DNA of 60,771 nt from Desulfarculales bacterium UBA696 (GCA_002298995.1 DBMO01000065.1:1-60771), one strand, 5' to 3'. Positions 1 to 8,349 are shown, counted from the stretch's first letter. Program-made: numbers and translations. Notes: generated by a model from the sequence alone, not told the origin.

Positions 1-111
1 AAGCCGCTGGATTCCCGCCCAGAAGCACCGCGGGAATGACGATCCTTGATTGTCGCGAAAGTGAATCACACATCCGATTTGGGCCACGCGCCGTCCCGAC
101 CGGTGCCGGGC
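1..111. repeat. dispersed intergenic repeat A, copy 1
   Basis: This block matches 17294-17416 with scattered differences. Shared landmarks are CGGGAATGACGAT, then GTGAATCAC, then GATTTGGGC. It contains a short dyad, ATTCCCGC (11-18) and GCGGGAAT (30-37). The rest of 112-400 holds no gene that I can support. Confidence 0.7.
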
Positions 112-403
112 GCGGTCAGGAGACAGTGCCCTCACATAAAGCCCTAACATAGAGTTTATTTGCTTTAAGCTTGGCCGGGTTTCGCCAAAACCGCTCATCC
201 TGAACCGATTTACACAATTATTCATGGCAGTCTTTAAAGTGTTGGCAAAAAGTGTCAATTTGGTTTAAAAGTGAAATAAATGGCAAACTCTCCTGAGGAA
301 GCGGGCTGTTTGGTACCTTCTGCCTGCGCGCCCCATGCGGTGCATTGGTGGGGTCTTCATCCGCCTGGTATGTGAATCTTTGGACATTGAGCGGGGAATC
401 CGC

Positions 404-431
404 TTGACAACACTTTGTGAACGACTAGAAT
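404..431 (+). promoter_or_regulatory. sigma-70 type promoter of the carboxyltransferase gene
   Basis: TTGACA (404-409) and TAGAAT (426-431) are separated by 16 nt. Transcription should begin near 438. This excludes an in-frame ATG at 430, which lies inside the -10 box, as translation start. Confidence 0.7.
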
Positions 432-498
432 GACCGAATTACGGTCAAGTGGAAGCGAACCAGGGGTCTATTCAAAGTTGACATGGAGGATAGCTGAA

Positions 499-2052
499 AT
501 GGGAGTAACTGCGGACAAACTCAAAGAACTTCGCGAGCGTGAAGCAAAGATCAAGGAAATGGGTGGCCCCAAGGCTGTTGCGGCGCAGCTCGAACGCGGC
601 AAAATGACCGCCCGTGATCGCATAAATTATTTCTTTGATCCCGGCACCTTCCGTGAACTTGACATGTTCATGAAGCACAGGGGAACCCTCTTTGGGATCG
701 ACAAAGTGGATGTTCCCGCCGACGGCGTTATCTCCGGATTCGGCAACGTAAACGGGCGCCAGGTTTTCGCATTCGCACAAGATTTCACGGCCCGCGCGGG
801 CAGCCTCGGCGAAATGCACGCCAAAAAAATCACCAAGGTGCAAGACCTGTCCCTGAGAGCCGGAAAGCCGTGCGTAGGCTTCTGTGACTCGGGCGGCGCG
901 CGTATCCAGGAAGGCGTCGATTCTCTTTCCGGTTACGGCCAGATTTTCTATCGGAATGCCATTGCATCGGGCGTGGTTCCGCAGATCTCCGCTATCATGG
1001 GACCCTGCGCAGGCGGCGCGGTTTATTCCCCCGCCATGACCGATTTCATTTATATGGTAAAAAACACCGGCATGATGTTCATTACCGGTCCGGACGTCAT
1101 CAAGTCCGTTCTCGGTGAAATCATAACGCAGGAAGAGCTTGGCGGCGCGATGACCCACAACAGCAAGAGCGGTGTGGCCCAGTTCGCGGCGGAAAGCGAT
1201 GCCGACTGCATCGATCAGATAAAGGCCCTGCTCGATTATTTCCCGAGCAACAACATGGAAGATCCTCCCTACGTTGATTCCGGGGACGATCCCAACAGAC
1301 TGTGCCCGGATCTGGATACGATAATTCCGGACAGCACCATGGGCGCCTACGACATGAAAGATGTCATCCGCTCGATTGTCGATAACGGCGAATTCCTCGA
1401 AGTGCACAAGTACTTCGCGATGAATATCCTCACCGGTTATGCCCGCCTCGGCGGCAATGTCATCGGCATCATTGCTAACCAGCCCAAGGTACTCGCCGGA
1501 TGCCTCGATGTCGACTCATCCGACAAGGCGACCCGCTTTATCCGGACCTGCGACTGCTTCAACATCCCCATGTTGACAATCGCCGACGTTCCCGGATACC
1601 TCCCCGGCAGGCAGCAGGAATGGGGCGGAATCATTCGTCACGGCGCAAAGCTTCTGTGGTGCTACTCCGAAGCAACCGTGCCCAAGATCACCCTCGCCAC
1701 CCGCAAAGACTACGGCGGATCTTACCTGGCGATGTGTTCGAGCGACCTCAGGGCGGATTTCTCCTTCGCGTGGCCGACCGCCGAAATCGCGGTTATGGGC
1801 GCAGAGGGTGCGGCAAACGTTATCTTCCGCCGCGAGATCAAGGAATCTCCCGATCCAGTTGCAAAGCGCAAAGAGATGATCGACAACTACAAAACAGCCC
1901 TTTGCAACCCCTACGTCGCGGCTTCCCGCGGGTACATCGACGGCGTGATAATGCCTTCGGAAACAAGGGCGCGCCTCATCGAGGCTTTCGCGGTAATCGC
2001 CAACAAGCGCCAGGCGCTTCCGCCCAAGAAACACGGCAACATTCCTACATAA
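499..2052 (+). CDS. acyl-CoA carboxylase carboxyltransferase / methylmalonyl-CoA decarboxylase alpha-type subunit
   Basis: This 517-aa protein is a biotin-dependent carboxyltransferase of the PccB/MmdA family, which moves CO2 between carboxybiotin and an acyl-CoA (propionyl/methylmalonyl-CoA type). Both crotonase-fold halves are complete. The acyl-CoA-binding oxyanion region reads CDSGGARIQEG and GPCAGGAVYSP, and the C-terminal half carries DVPGYLPG and MGAEGAANV. The ATG at 499 is chosen because GGAGG lies 10 nt upstream and because the longer frame starting at 430 begins inside the promoter -10 box. No biotin carboxylase, biotin carrier or membrane decarboxylase subunit is adjacent, so the partner subunits must be encoded elsewhere. 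Carboxylase versus decarboxylase use cannot be settled from this subunit alone. Confidence 0.93.
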   Translation: MGVTADKLKELREREAKIKEMGGPKAVAAQLERGKMTARDRINYFFDPGTFRELDMFMKHRGTLFGIDKVDVPADGVISGFGNVNGRQVFAFAQDFTARAGSLGEMHAKKITKVQDLSLRAGKPCVGFCDSGGARIQEGVDSLSGYGQIFYRNAIASGVVPQISAIMGPCAGGAVYSPAMTDFIYMVKNTGMMFITGPDVIKSVLGEIITQEELGGAMTHNSKSGVAQFAAESDADCIDQIKALLDYFPSNNMEDPPYVDSGDDPNRLCPDLDTIIPDSTMGAYDMKDVIRSIVDNGEFLEVHKYFAMNILTGYARLGGNVIGIIANQPKVLAGCLDVDSSDKATRFIRTCDCFNIPMLTIADVPGYLPGRQQEWGGIIRHGAKLLWCYSEATVPKITLATRKDYGGSYLAMCSSDLRADFSFAWPTAEIAVMGAEGAANVIFRREIKESPDPVAKRKEMIDNYKTALCNPYVAASRGYIDGVIMPSETRARLIEAFAVIANKRQALPPKKHGNIPT

Positions 2053-2060
2053 GCAGATAA

Positions 2061-2084
2061 TTCGAACTGCCGTTTCAGTTCGAA
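2061..2084. terminator. hairpin after the carboxyltransferase gene
   Basis: A perfect 9-bp stem (TTCGAACTG with CAGTTCGAA) around a 6-nt loop begins 9 nt after the stop codon. It has no T-tract. It may protect the mRNA end or act together with the next hairpin. Confidence 0.45.
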
Positions 2085-2097
2085 CCGGGCTATACCA

Positions 2098-2130
2098 GAA
2101 AACCCGCCCCTCACACGAGGGGCGGGTTTT
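2098..2130 (+). terminator. rho-independent terminator
   Basis: A GC-rich stem (AAAACCCGCCCCT with AGGGGCGGGTTTT) has a short loop and ends in TTTT. It lies between the carboxyltransferase gene and the next plus-strand gene, so the two are probably separate transcripts. Confidence 0.75.
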
Positions 2131-2163
2131 CGCTTTCCTGACAAAGAATCAACGGAGAAAGCC

Positions 2164-3330
2164 ATGTCCCTTGAACCCTTACCTTTCCACGACTGGCTGG
2201 TTGGGCTTCGCCGACATTTTCACCGGCATCCCGAGACCGCGTACAAGGAGGTGAAAACAGCCGCAAAAATAGTTGAGGTGCTCGATGGCCTTGAGATCGC
2301 CCACAGGACTGGAATTGGCGGCACGGGGATAATCGCCTCTCTGGAATCGTCGCGCCCGGGACCGACCCTGGCGCTGCGCGCGGACATCGATGCGCTTTCG
2401 CTCGATGAGAAGAGTGATCTTCCCTACCGGTCGATAGTACCCGGGGCGATGCACGCATGTGGACATGACGGGCATATAACCATTGCGCTCGGAACGGCAA
2501 AATTGCTCATCGAGCGAAACTGGCGAGAGAGGGGCAAAGGAAAGATCCTTTTCATCTTTCAGCCCGCCGAGGAGGGCGGGGCCGGCGCTAAGGCGATGCT
2601 TGACACCGGTGCTTTCGATTCCGAATCGGTGGATGCCGTTTTTGCGGGACACATGCATCCGGAGATTCCCGCCGGGCAGATCGGGATTGCTCGCGACACG
2701 AGCAACGCCGCCTCGGACAATATCGTTATCACAATCACCGGCAAGGGCGGCCACGGCGCTCAGCCCCACCTCTGCATCGATCCAATCGTCGCCGGATCCC
2801 ACCTGCTAACCCAAATGCAAACCATCGTGAGCCGATTCGTTCATCCCATGGACAGCGTGGTAATTACGATCGGAAAATTCCACTCCGGCTCCGCAAGAAA
2901 CATCATCCCGGAGGAGGCGGTACTGGAAGGAACCGTGCGCACCCTGCGCCCCGAGGTGCGTGAGGCGGTAATGAAAAGAATCGGAAAACTCGCGCAAGGA
3001 ATCGAGGCCGGGCACGGTGTATCCTGCAAACTGACCGTGATTGGAGGCTATCCGCCTTTAATCAATGATTCCAGACTGGTGGAATACTCAATGAGGGCCG
3101 GGCGCAAGGTACTCGGAGATGAAAATGTGCACTCCGAGCTAGCAAGAATGGGAGCCGAGGATTTTGCCTACTTTGCCCAGAGGTGGCCGGGTGTGCTGGT
3201 GCGCATCGGCTGCCGCCAACCCGGCCAAGAGTTTGTGCACGGGTTGCACTCCCCCTGGTTCGATTTTGACGAATCCGCCCTCGATGTGGGCGTACGGCTG
3301 TTCACCGAGATGATCGAGAACTACAAATAA
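2164..3330 (+). CDS. M20D family amidohydrolase (N-acyl-amino acid / IAA-amino acid hydrolase type)
   Basis: This 388-aa cytosolic metallopeptidase has the M20D (HipO/AmhX/AbgB-like) signature. MHACGHDGH (residues 96-104) supplies the Cys/His metal ligands, FQPAEEGGAGA the catalytic and bridging acids, and FAGHMHPEIPAG a further histidine. GAEDFAYF and the late VHGLHSP histidine complete the site. The family removes acyl groups from amino acids or peptides. Exact substrate preference cannot be read from sequence. GGAG lies about 8 nt before the ATG. A strong terminator upstream suggests its own transcript, with no obvious partner gene. Confidence 0.9.
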   Translation: MSLEPLPFHDWLVGLRRHFHRHPETAYKEVKTAAKIVEVLDGLEIAHRTGIGGTGIIASLESSRPGPTLALRADIDALSLDEKSDLPYRSIVPGAMHACGHDGHITIALGTAKLLIERNWRERGKGKILFIFQPAEEGGAGAKAMLDTGAFDSESVDAVFAGHMHPEIPAGQIGIARDTSNAASDNIVITITGKGGHGAQPHLCIDPIVAGSHLLTQMQTIVSRFVHPMDSVVITIGKFHSGSARNIIPEEAVLEGTVRTLRPEVREAVMKRIGKLAQGIEAGHGVSCKLTVIGGYPPLINDSRLVEYSMRAGRKVLGDENVHSELARMGAEDFAYFAQRWPGVLVRIGCRQPGQEFVHGLHSPWFDFDESALDVGVRLFTEMIENYK

Positions 3331-3371
3331 CCTCTCCGGCAGCAGTGAGGCGGCCTGGAGTAGACTGCCTC

Positions 3372-3524
3372 CTATACTATTCCAGGCATAACCTGCACGT
3401 CCAGGTCCTTGGGGAGCAATTTCGGGTTATTGGGATCTGAAATATCAAATAGATTGCAGTCAATCACAAGGTCCGCCTCATTGCCGCATATCGTGCATTC
3501 ACATTCCTGTCTGATGGGAATCAT
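3372..3524 (-). CDS. small CxCxxC protein, unknown function
   Basis: A 50-aa reading frame begins at ATG (3524-3522) with a good GGAGG 9 nt upstream. Its N-terminus carries a CECTIC cysteine cluster, followed later by another Cys, like one half of a metal-binding ribbon; the rest is acidic and hydrophobic. An open frame upstream on the same strand (no clear start, running back past 3716) ends in ACATGA, so its stop would overlap this ATG as ATGA. That could be real coupling or the relic of an older gene pair. I do not recognise the family. It lies downstream of the minus-strand lipoprotein operon and may be part of that transcript. Confidence 0.4.
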   Translation of the reverse strand: MIPIRQECECTICGNEADLVIDCNLFDISDPNNPKLLPKDLDVQVMPGIV

Positions 3525-3716
3525 GTCGAACGGCCTCCATATTGGGATTTATGGACTAGAACAAAAGGCCCGGCATCGATCAGGTTCAGCTCGAATCTAA
3601 TACATTTCGACAGCAGCGAATTCCCGGCCTTAAATTCAATCAAATTATGCCGTTTGACAAAGTCAACCGTGCCGGGCCCCGTGCGTGGTCGAACCGGAAG
3701 GCAGCCGTTCGAGACT

Positions 3717-4202
3717 CTAGTAGCCGGCGTTTTGCCAGAAATTGACCGGCCCTCCGTCCGGGCCCGGATCTATTGCAATTCCATCGTAGCCGAAGGATAG
3801 CGAGGATGACGGCGCGGGAATAGATAGCCTTTTATGGAAAGGAATAGGATCCAAAGTACTTCCGCGCTCTGTTGTAAGCACGCTCGTTTCCAAAACCCCG
3901 CCGGAATCATCTAGAAGGATGGCGCGCAAACGGAAACGGTTCAGCACCGGAAAGCCCAGGGCAATGGAGTCCTTGAACCGGACGGTGCCGGATAGGTCCA
4001 GACTGCTCCCTGCGCGGACGCAGCTATAGTCGATCGCAAGATCTTGCCCCTTCCAGGTTCCCGAGCCTTCCCCCTGGGAAATTGAAATCCTGTCCTCCGG
4101 CGCTATCGTTTGCTCCCGCAAACTCGACGGCATTGTCCGGCAGCCGGAAAAAAGAAAAATGAAACAAAGCGACCAAAGCGAAAATAAAAGAGCTTTTCTC
4201 AT
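3717..4202 (-). CDS. small secreted lipoprotein, unknown function
   Basis: This 161-aa protein starts at the ATG preceded by GGAGG at 4202. It has a lipoprotein signal peptide: MRK, a hydrophobic stretch, then the lipobox LFSGC with the modified Cys near residue 21. The mature part has alternating beta-like segments (for example DLSGTVRFKDS and RLRAILLDDSGGV), which suggests a small periplasmic beta-sandwich domain. No family is recognised. It lies 31 nt after the M20 deacetylase stop and is probably the last well-supported gene of that operon. A longer frame beginning at 4502 overlaps the deacetylase and is not used. Confidence 0.75.
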   Translation of the reverse strand: MRKALLFSLWSLCFIFLFSGCRTMPSSLREQTIAPEDRISISQGEGSGTWKGQDLAIDYSCVRAGSSLDLSGTVRFKDSIALGFPVLNRFRLRAILLDDSGGVLETSVLTTERGSTLDPIPFHKRLSIPAPSSSLSFGYDGIAIDPGPDGGPVNFWQNAGY

Positions 4203-4233
4203 ATCTCCTCCAGAGCGACAGGGCTGGACCGGA

Positions 4234-5334
4234 TTAGTCACACATCGACACAATAAGATTGTAATACATTTCAGAGGCAAGCAAGACCTGGTGGAAGGGA
4301 ACCGATTCATCCGGCGAATGTGCCTGTTCGAGCGAACCCGGCCCCAGGATAATCGGTTTGATTCCAGCCTCCCACAAAAGGTTTGCGTCCGAATGGCTCC
4401 GGAAGGCCTGAGGCTCCCATGGGAGTTGGCAATCTTCATAGACCCGCTTAAGCGCCTCGATGAACTGGCCTTTTTCCGGAAGCTCGTATCCGGAGTGCAC
4501 ATTGTCGAAGTTAAGGGAGCCGTTGAATTCGGGGTTTTCTCGCCTTTCGCTATCCAGGATCTCCTCGAATTCCATGATTATTTCCCCGAGGGGGGCCGAT
4601 GGCGGCAGGTGAATATCGAGCCAGGCGTCGCACCTTTCGGGAACTGCGAACCCGGATCGCGAACTCGACAGGTCCCTTATGTTGTAGACGAGGTCGGGCC
4701 TTTTTTCGCCGATGTGGCGCGAGATGCGCAGTAGGAGGCGCAGCATCGCCTCTACGGGGCTGTTGCCGGGGTTTGCAAGTGATGCATGCATTCTTTTCCC
4801 GCTGGTGGTTATCTGGATTTCGAAGTAGCCGTAATGGCCGATGCATGGGCGCAGGTCGGTCGGCTCACCAATCAGAGCCCAGGGAAAATGATACTCTTTA
4901 ACCAGTCTCCTGCTCCCATCTCCATCTTCCTCCTCGCCGGCGACCAGCGCAAGCGCCATGGGCAGGCGGCCTTGCTCCTGCCGCCAGGCCGCGAGGTAGG
5001 CTTCGACAAGCGCCGCACAACCTCCCTTCATATCTGCCGCGCCAAGTCCCTGAATTGTTCCGTCTTCCTCATGGCAGCCAAAATCATCCAGGTCGTATGC
5101 GGGCACGGTATCCAGGTGCCCCAACAGGACTGTCGATACCTCTCTATCCGGTGGAATCACCACCAGGTTCGCCCGGCTGCCGGAGATCTTCTGAAGCCGG
5201 ACGGGAAGCCCGCCGCTTTTGAGGTAGCCGTGCAGAAAACCCATGATTTCCTGCTCTTTGCCGGTCGGGCTGTATATATTTACGAGATTTCGCAGAAGGT
5301 CTTTAAGGTTCTCGGGATGATCGGACTGGAACAT
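4234..5334 (-). CDS. M20 family metallodeacetylase/peptidase (ArgE/DapE/LysK-like)
   Basis: This 366-aa protein has all M20 landmarks: GHLDTVPAYD (metal His/Asp), AADMKGG (bridging Asp), AGEEEDG (catalytic Glu pair), GEPTDLRP (metal acid) and AHSPDESV (C-terminal His). Family members hydrolyse N-acetyl or N-succinyl groups from amino acids, or short peptides. The start codon overlaps the tail of the GNAT gene by 32 nt and GGAG lies 8 nt before it. The pairing of an acetyltransferase with a deacetylase-type enzyme suggests they act on the same or related metabolites, but the substrate is not determinable here. Confidence 0.88.
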   Translation of the reverse strand: MFQSDHPENLKDLLRNLVNIYSPTGKEQEIMGFLHGYLKSGGLPVRLQKISGSRANLVVIPPDREVSTVLLGHLDTVPAYDLDDFGCHEEDGTIQGLGAADMKGGCAALVEAYLAAWRQEQGRLPMALALVAGEEEDGDGSRRLVKEYHFPWALIGEPTDLRPCIGHYGYFEIQITTSGKRMHASLANPGNSPVEAMLRLLLRISRHIGEKRPDLVYNIRDLSSSRSGFAVPERCDAWLDIHLPPSAPLGEIIMEFEEILDSERRENPEFNGSLNFDNVHSGYELPEKGQFIEALKRVYEDCQLPWEPQAFRSHSDANLLWEAGIKPIILGPGSLEQAHSPDESVPFHQVLLASEMYYNLIVSMCD

Positions 5335-5896
5335 CCTCTGTCTCCGTTTTGGTGGAGGAGGCGCGTTTTCCGTTTCTTCTCTCCCTGCCCCTGTACTGGT
5401 CGAGGTTCATGGCAAGGTATATGTGCTCCTGGGGATGGCGAAAACCCATTTTGCGGAAAAAATGCAGCGCCGGCAGATTGTCCGCCTCGGTGTCCACGAG
5501 CATCATTCTTACGCCCTCTTCCACCATAAGGTCGCGGAAGCGGTTGAAGAGCTTCGAGGCGATGCCCGCATCGTGAAATTCGGGCTCGATTCCCAGCCAC
5601 ACCAGGTAGCCGTACTTCCAGGCCGAATGGCTCTTGGTCACCGTTGTGCCAAGTACGAAGCCGACCAGCAGTTCCAGGTCGTCATCGGTTTCCGCAACCA
5701 GGCAGTACTCCGAATCGTTTTGAAAGAAGTTTATTACCTCGTACTCATCCCAGGTGCGGAAAAGATTGGGTGAGCCCTTTGCGGTGAAAAGCCTCTCTCC
5801 CAAATGAAAAACTGTTGCGATGTCGTCAATTTCCATCTGGCGAATGATTATGTTCGCCTTCTTCTTTTTCCGATCTGAATCTTCATCTGAATCCAT
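5303..5896 (-). CDS. GNAT family N-acetyltransferase
   Basis: This 197-aa protein has a GCN5-related fold from about residue 15 to 170. The acetyl-CoA-binding segment is EPEFHDAGIASKLF, followed by the late motif DTEADNLPALHFFRKMGF. Its N-terminus is highly charged (alternating acids, then a lysine run) and its C-terminus is a basic, probably disordered tail. AAGGA precedes the ATG by 6 nt and overlaps the stop of the upstream 52-aa gene, which indicates tight coupling. The substrate could be a protein N-terminus, a lysine or a small amine; sequence does not say. Confidence 0.85.
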   Translation of the reverse strand: MDSDEDSDRKKKKANIIIRQMEIDDIATVFHLGERLFTAKGSPNLFRTWDEYEVINFFQNDSEYCLVAETDDDLELLVGFVLGTTVTKSHSAWKYGYLVWLGIEPEFHDAGIASKLFNRFRDLMVEEGVRMMLVDTEADNLPALHFFRKMGFRHPQEHIYLAMNLDQYRGRERRNGKRASSTKTETEDVPVRSSREP

Positions 5897-5903
5897 ACAA
5901 TCC

Positions 5904-6062
5904 TTACTTGGTTTTGTGACCTTTCGAGGAGCGGTCCTTCCTCATTGCCTCCGCGACCGCGAGTGAAATTCTGGACCGTCCCGAGCCGGATACCCTTATG
6001 GACCTTATCAGCTCTTTTCGCTTCAGGTCCCCATACTTGCCGAACCTGCCGCTCCGGGCCAT
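5904..6062 (-). CDS. 52-aa basic protein, unknown function
   Basis: The ATG at 6062 is preceded by GGAAGGAA, and the frame closes 7 nt before the GNAT start. The product is very rich in Arg, Lys and Ser (it begins MARSGRFGKYGDLKRKEL and has an SGSGRSRISLAVAEAMRK segment), so it probably binds nucleic acid or another acidic partner. It may serve as a translational leader for the GNAT/deacetylase operon. No family is recognised. The strong ribosome site and spacing argue that it is translated. Confidence 0.6.
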   Translation of the reverse strand: MARSGRFGKYGDLKRKELIRSIRVSGSGRSRISLAVAEAMRKDRSSKGHKTK

Positions 6063-6172
6063 TTTCCTTCCTTTCTCCTCAAAAAAATCGTAATTAGATA
6101 CCGGTTAATGTAACTACATATTCCAATTATACACCTTTTTAACGCCGCTGTAATTTTCGAAGGAGCTTCGAT

Positions 6173-6943
6173 TTGAATTTGGGACTGCTCGGATCGATTG
6201 ACCTCACGTGGACCTTCTGGTCCAGCCTCATGAGCATTGTGATAATCGACCTTATCCTGGCCGGCGACAATGCAGTGATAATCGCGATGGCGGTAAGGTC
6301 ACTGCCGCCGGAACAGAGGCGAAAGGGGATCATCTACGGCGCCGGGGCAGCCGTCGTGCTCCGGGTGGTCCTGACTTTTTTCATTTCTCAGCTGCTCCAG
6401 GTCCCCTATCTGAAGCTCGTCGGCGGTTTACTCATTCTGTGGATAGCGGTCAAACTCTTTGTGCAGGGGGCGCCGGGTGAGGAGCTGCACCGTGAGGCGA
6501 CCACCCTCTTCCAGTCCATAAAGATCATTATGATTGCCGACATCACCATGTCGGTCGATAATATGCTCGCCGTGGGCGGCGCTTCCCACGGCAATCTCTT
6601 TCTGCTCCTGTTCGGTCTCGGCCTCTCAATCCCCTTTATCATCTTCACCAGCGGCCTTCTTTCGATGCTAATGGATAAGTACCCGGTAATTATCTACATC
6701 GGCGCCGCCATACTGGGAAAGGTGGGAGGAGAAATGATCATGACCGACCCGGCGGTTCAGAATCTGCTGAATCCATCCAAACTATTCAGCTATGGCGTGG
6801 AAGCATTCATGGCTATCGGGGTGATCGTTTTGGGGAAATTTCTCCTGTGGCGGATTATCAGGGCAGGAGAAGCTTCCGTGGAACAACCGGAGCCCGGGAA
6901 CCTAGTTGAGCAGGATGCCGAAAAGGATAAACAATGGCGGTAG
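6173..6943 (+). CDS. TerC/YjbE family integral membrane protein
   Basis: This 256-aa polytopic membrane protein belongs to the TerC family, some members of which export Mn2+ or service metalloenzyme maturation. Acidic residues within membrane segments typical of the family are visible: DLILAGDNAV near residue 25-35 and DITMSVDNML near residue 124-134. About seven hydrophobic segments can be counted. The start is TTG at 6173 with AGGAG 7 nt upstream. The last 10 nt overlap the next gene, so the two are translationally coupled. Metal specificity is inferred from family knowledge only. Confidence 0.88.
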   Translation: MNLGLLGSIDLTWTFWSSLMSIVIIDLILAGDNAVIIAMAVRSLPPEQRRKGIIYGAGAAVVLRVVLTFFISQLLQVPYLKLVGGLLILWIAVKLFVQGAPGEELHREATTLFQSIKIIMIADITMSVDNMLAVGGASHGNLFLLLFGLGLSIPFIIFTSGLLSMLMDKYPVIIYIGAAILGKVGGEMIMTDPAVQNLLNPSKLFSYGVEAFMAIGVIVLGKFLLWRIIRAGEASVEQPEPGNLVEQDAEKDKQWR

Positions 6944-7737
6944 TTACCATATCTCGGGACCTCGGCAGCGGAGGCCGAAGGGTTGCAAGGGCGCTCGCGG
7001 ATGACCCGGGCCTGCGGTGTCTCGATCATGAGGCGATACTTGCCAGGATCAGGGCCGCTGGCCTTAGGTGGGAGACCTGGACCGAGTCATTTGACGAGCA
7101 AGCCCCGCGCCTGTGGGAGAAATATGACCGGTCTTTCCGCGGGTTCATAGCCCTTGTCCAGAGCACCATTCTTGATGAAGCCGCCGCCGGCGGGGTGGTT
7201 ATCCTGGGACGAGGCGCAAACTACCTGCTCGCGGACACCCCCTTCGCGCTGAGCGTTCGCGTCGTTGCGCCGATGGAAACCAGGATTTCGCGCCTTGCCG
7301 ATCGCGAATCAATCGATAGCGAATCGGCAAAATGGCTGGTTGAAAAAACCGACCGCGAGCGAGCCGGCTTTCTTCTCACCGTGTACGGCAGGGACGGAAG
7401 AGACCCGGCCGACTATGACATGGTTTTCAATTCAGGCAACATGTCGCTTGACGAGATAACAGGGGCCGTGAGGAAAGAAATACGGGAGAAGGAAAAGCTC
7501 AAAACAGAGGCCTCGATGGAAGCGCTAAGGATGAAGGCGCTCGCGGCCTCCATAAAGGCGCGTCTTCTTACATCCCTCCCGTTTTTTATGCCGACGCTCG
7601 AAGTCGAATACTCCGGCGGAAGCATACGCCTAAGAGGAGTAGTGAGGCTCCCGCGAGAGCGGGAAATGGTGATGCAGACCGCAAAAGCCGTCGCTGGGAA
7701 GGTGCCGCTATCGAACGAGTTGAAGTACAGGCAGTAA
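6934..7737 (+). CDS. cytidylate kinase-like protein with C-terminal BON-type domain
   Basis: Residues 1 to about 190 of this 267-aa protein form a cytidylate-kinase-like P-loop domain. The N-terminal loop reads SRDLGSGGRRVA and there is an RESIDSESAK/TDRERAGF lid region. Residues about 200-267 look like a BON domain (IRLRGVVRLPREREM and VPLSNELKYRQ), a fold that usually binds phospholipid or hydrophobic ligands. The gene overlaps the TerC stop by 10 nt. Genuine Cmk is usually a single-domain enzyme of about 220-230 aa, so a signalling or accessory role is more likely than housekeeping dCMP phosphorylation. Confidence 0.8.
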   Translation: MAVVTISRDLGSGGRRVARALADDPGLRCLDHEAILARIRAAGLRWETWTESFDEQAPRLWEKYDRSFRGFIALVQSTILDEAAAGGVVILGRGANYLLADTPFALSVRVVAPMETRISRLADRESIDSESAKWLVEKTDRERAGFLLTVYGRDGRDPADYDMVFNSGNMSLDEITGAVRKEIREKEKLKTEASMEALRMKALAASIKARLLTSLPFFMPTLEVEYSGGSIRLRGVVRLPREREMVMQTAKAVAGKVPLSNELKYRQ

Positions 7738-7747
7738 CGAATTCATC

Positions 7748-8275
7748 CTAGAATTCAATCCCTTTTTGCGCCTTTAGGCCCCGGTCCTGGTAGGGGTGTT
7801 TAACCTGCTTCATTTCGGTAACCAGGTCGGCCATCGCGATCAGTTCCTCGGGTGCGCCTCTTCCGGTTACGACTACGTGCAGGCCCGGCGGGCGGGCTCG
7901 CAGCGCATCGAGGACGGGATCGAGCGGGATCAGGCCATAAGAGAGGACTACGTTCAGCTCATCCAGGATGATGATTTTAAAGTGTCCCCGCTCCATCTCG
8001 GAAACCGCCTCCGCCCAGCCCTTTGCCGCGAGCTTTCGGTCTTCGTCAAGACTTTCCTTTTTCCAGGTGAAGCCAGTTCCAAGCTGTTTCAGAGTAATAT
8101 CGGACATATTCTCGAATGAGCTGAGTTCACCGTAGGACCACGCGCCTTTTATGAACTGTAGGACCAGGACCGGCATGCCATGCCCCGCGGCCCGCATCGC
8201 CATTCCAAGGGCGGCCGTGGTTTTCCCTTTGCCGTTTCCGGTAAAAACTACGAGCAGACCCTCTTCCACACTCAT
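7748..8275 (-). CDS. cobO: cob(I)yrinic acid a,c-diamide adenosyltransferase (CobO/BtuR)
   Basis: This 175-aa enzyme adds the adenosyl group of ATP to corrinoids, giving adenosylcobamide. The Walker-A segment is FTGNGKGKTTAALG near residues 11-24. The conserved ILDELN and VVTGRGAPEEL stretches and the C-terminal KHPYQDRGLKAQKGIEF signature identify the CobO family. The ATG at 8275 follows GGAG by about 8 nt; longer upstream frames run across the neighbouring terminator and are rejected. It stands alone, convergent with the kinase-like gene. Confidence 0.93.
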   Translation of the reverse strand: MSVEEGLLVVFTGNGKGKTTAALGMAMRAAGHGMPVLVLQFIKGAWSYGELSSFENMSDITLKQLGTGFTWKKESLDEDRKLAAKGWAEAVSEMERGHFKIIILDELNVVLSYGLIPLDPVLDALRARPPGLHVVVTGRGAPEELIAMADLVTEMKQVKHPYQDRGLKAQKGIEF

Positions 8276-8322
8276 TTGTGCGTCTCCACTGGTCGAACTG
8301 CGGCCACGGAAAGCCGCCCCAT

Positions 8323-8349
8323 AAAAAAAAGCGGGCAAGATGCCCGCTT
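8323..8349 (-). terminator. rho-independent terminator of the FmdB-type gene
   Basis: Read on the minus strand, GCGGGCA and TGCCCGC form a 7-bp stem with a 3-nt loop, followed directly by a run of eight T. It lies 48 nt past the FmdB stop and separates that gene from cobO. Confidence 0.85.

Noticed and set aside
472..1407. 311-aa open frame antisense to the carboxyltransferase gene
   Set aside because: It mirrors the strongly conserved sense gene, has no family resemblance, and arises from GC-rich third positions.
3409..3600. 63-aa plus-strand frame in the 3331-3716 spacer
   Set aside because: No ribosome site; the opposite strand carries a better supported small frame.
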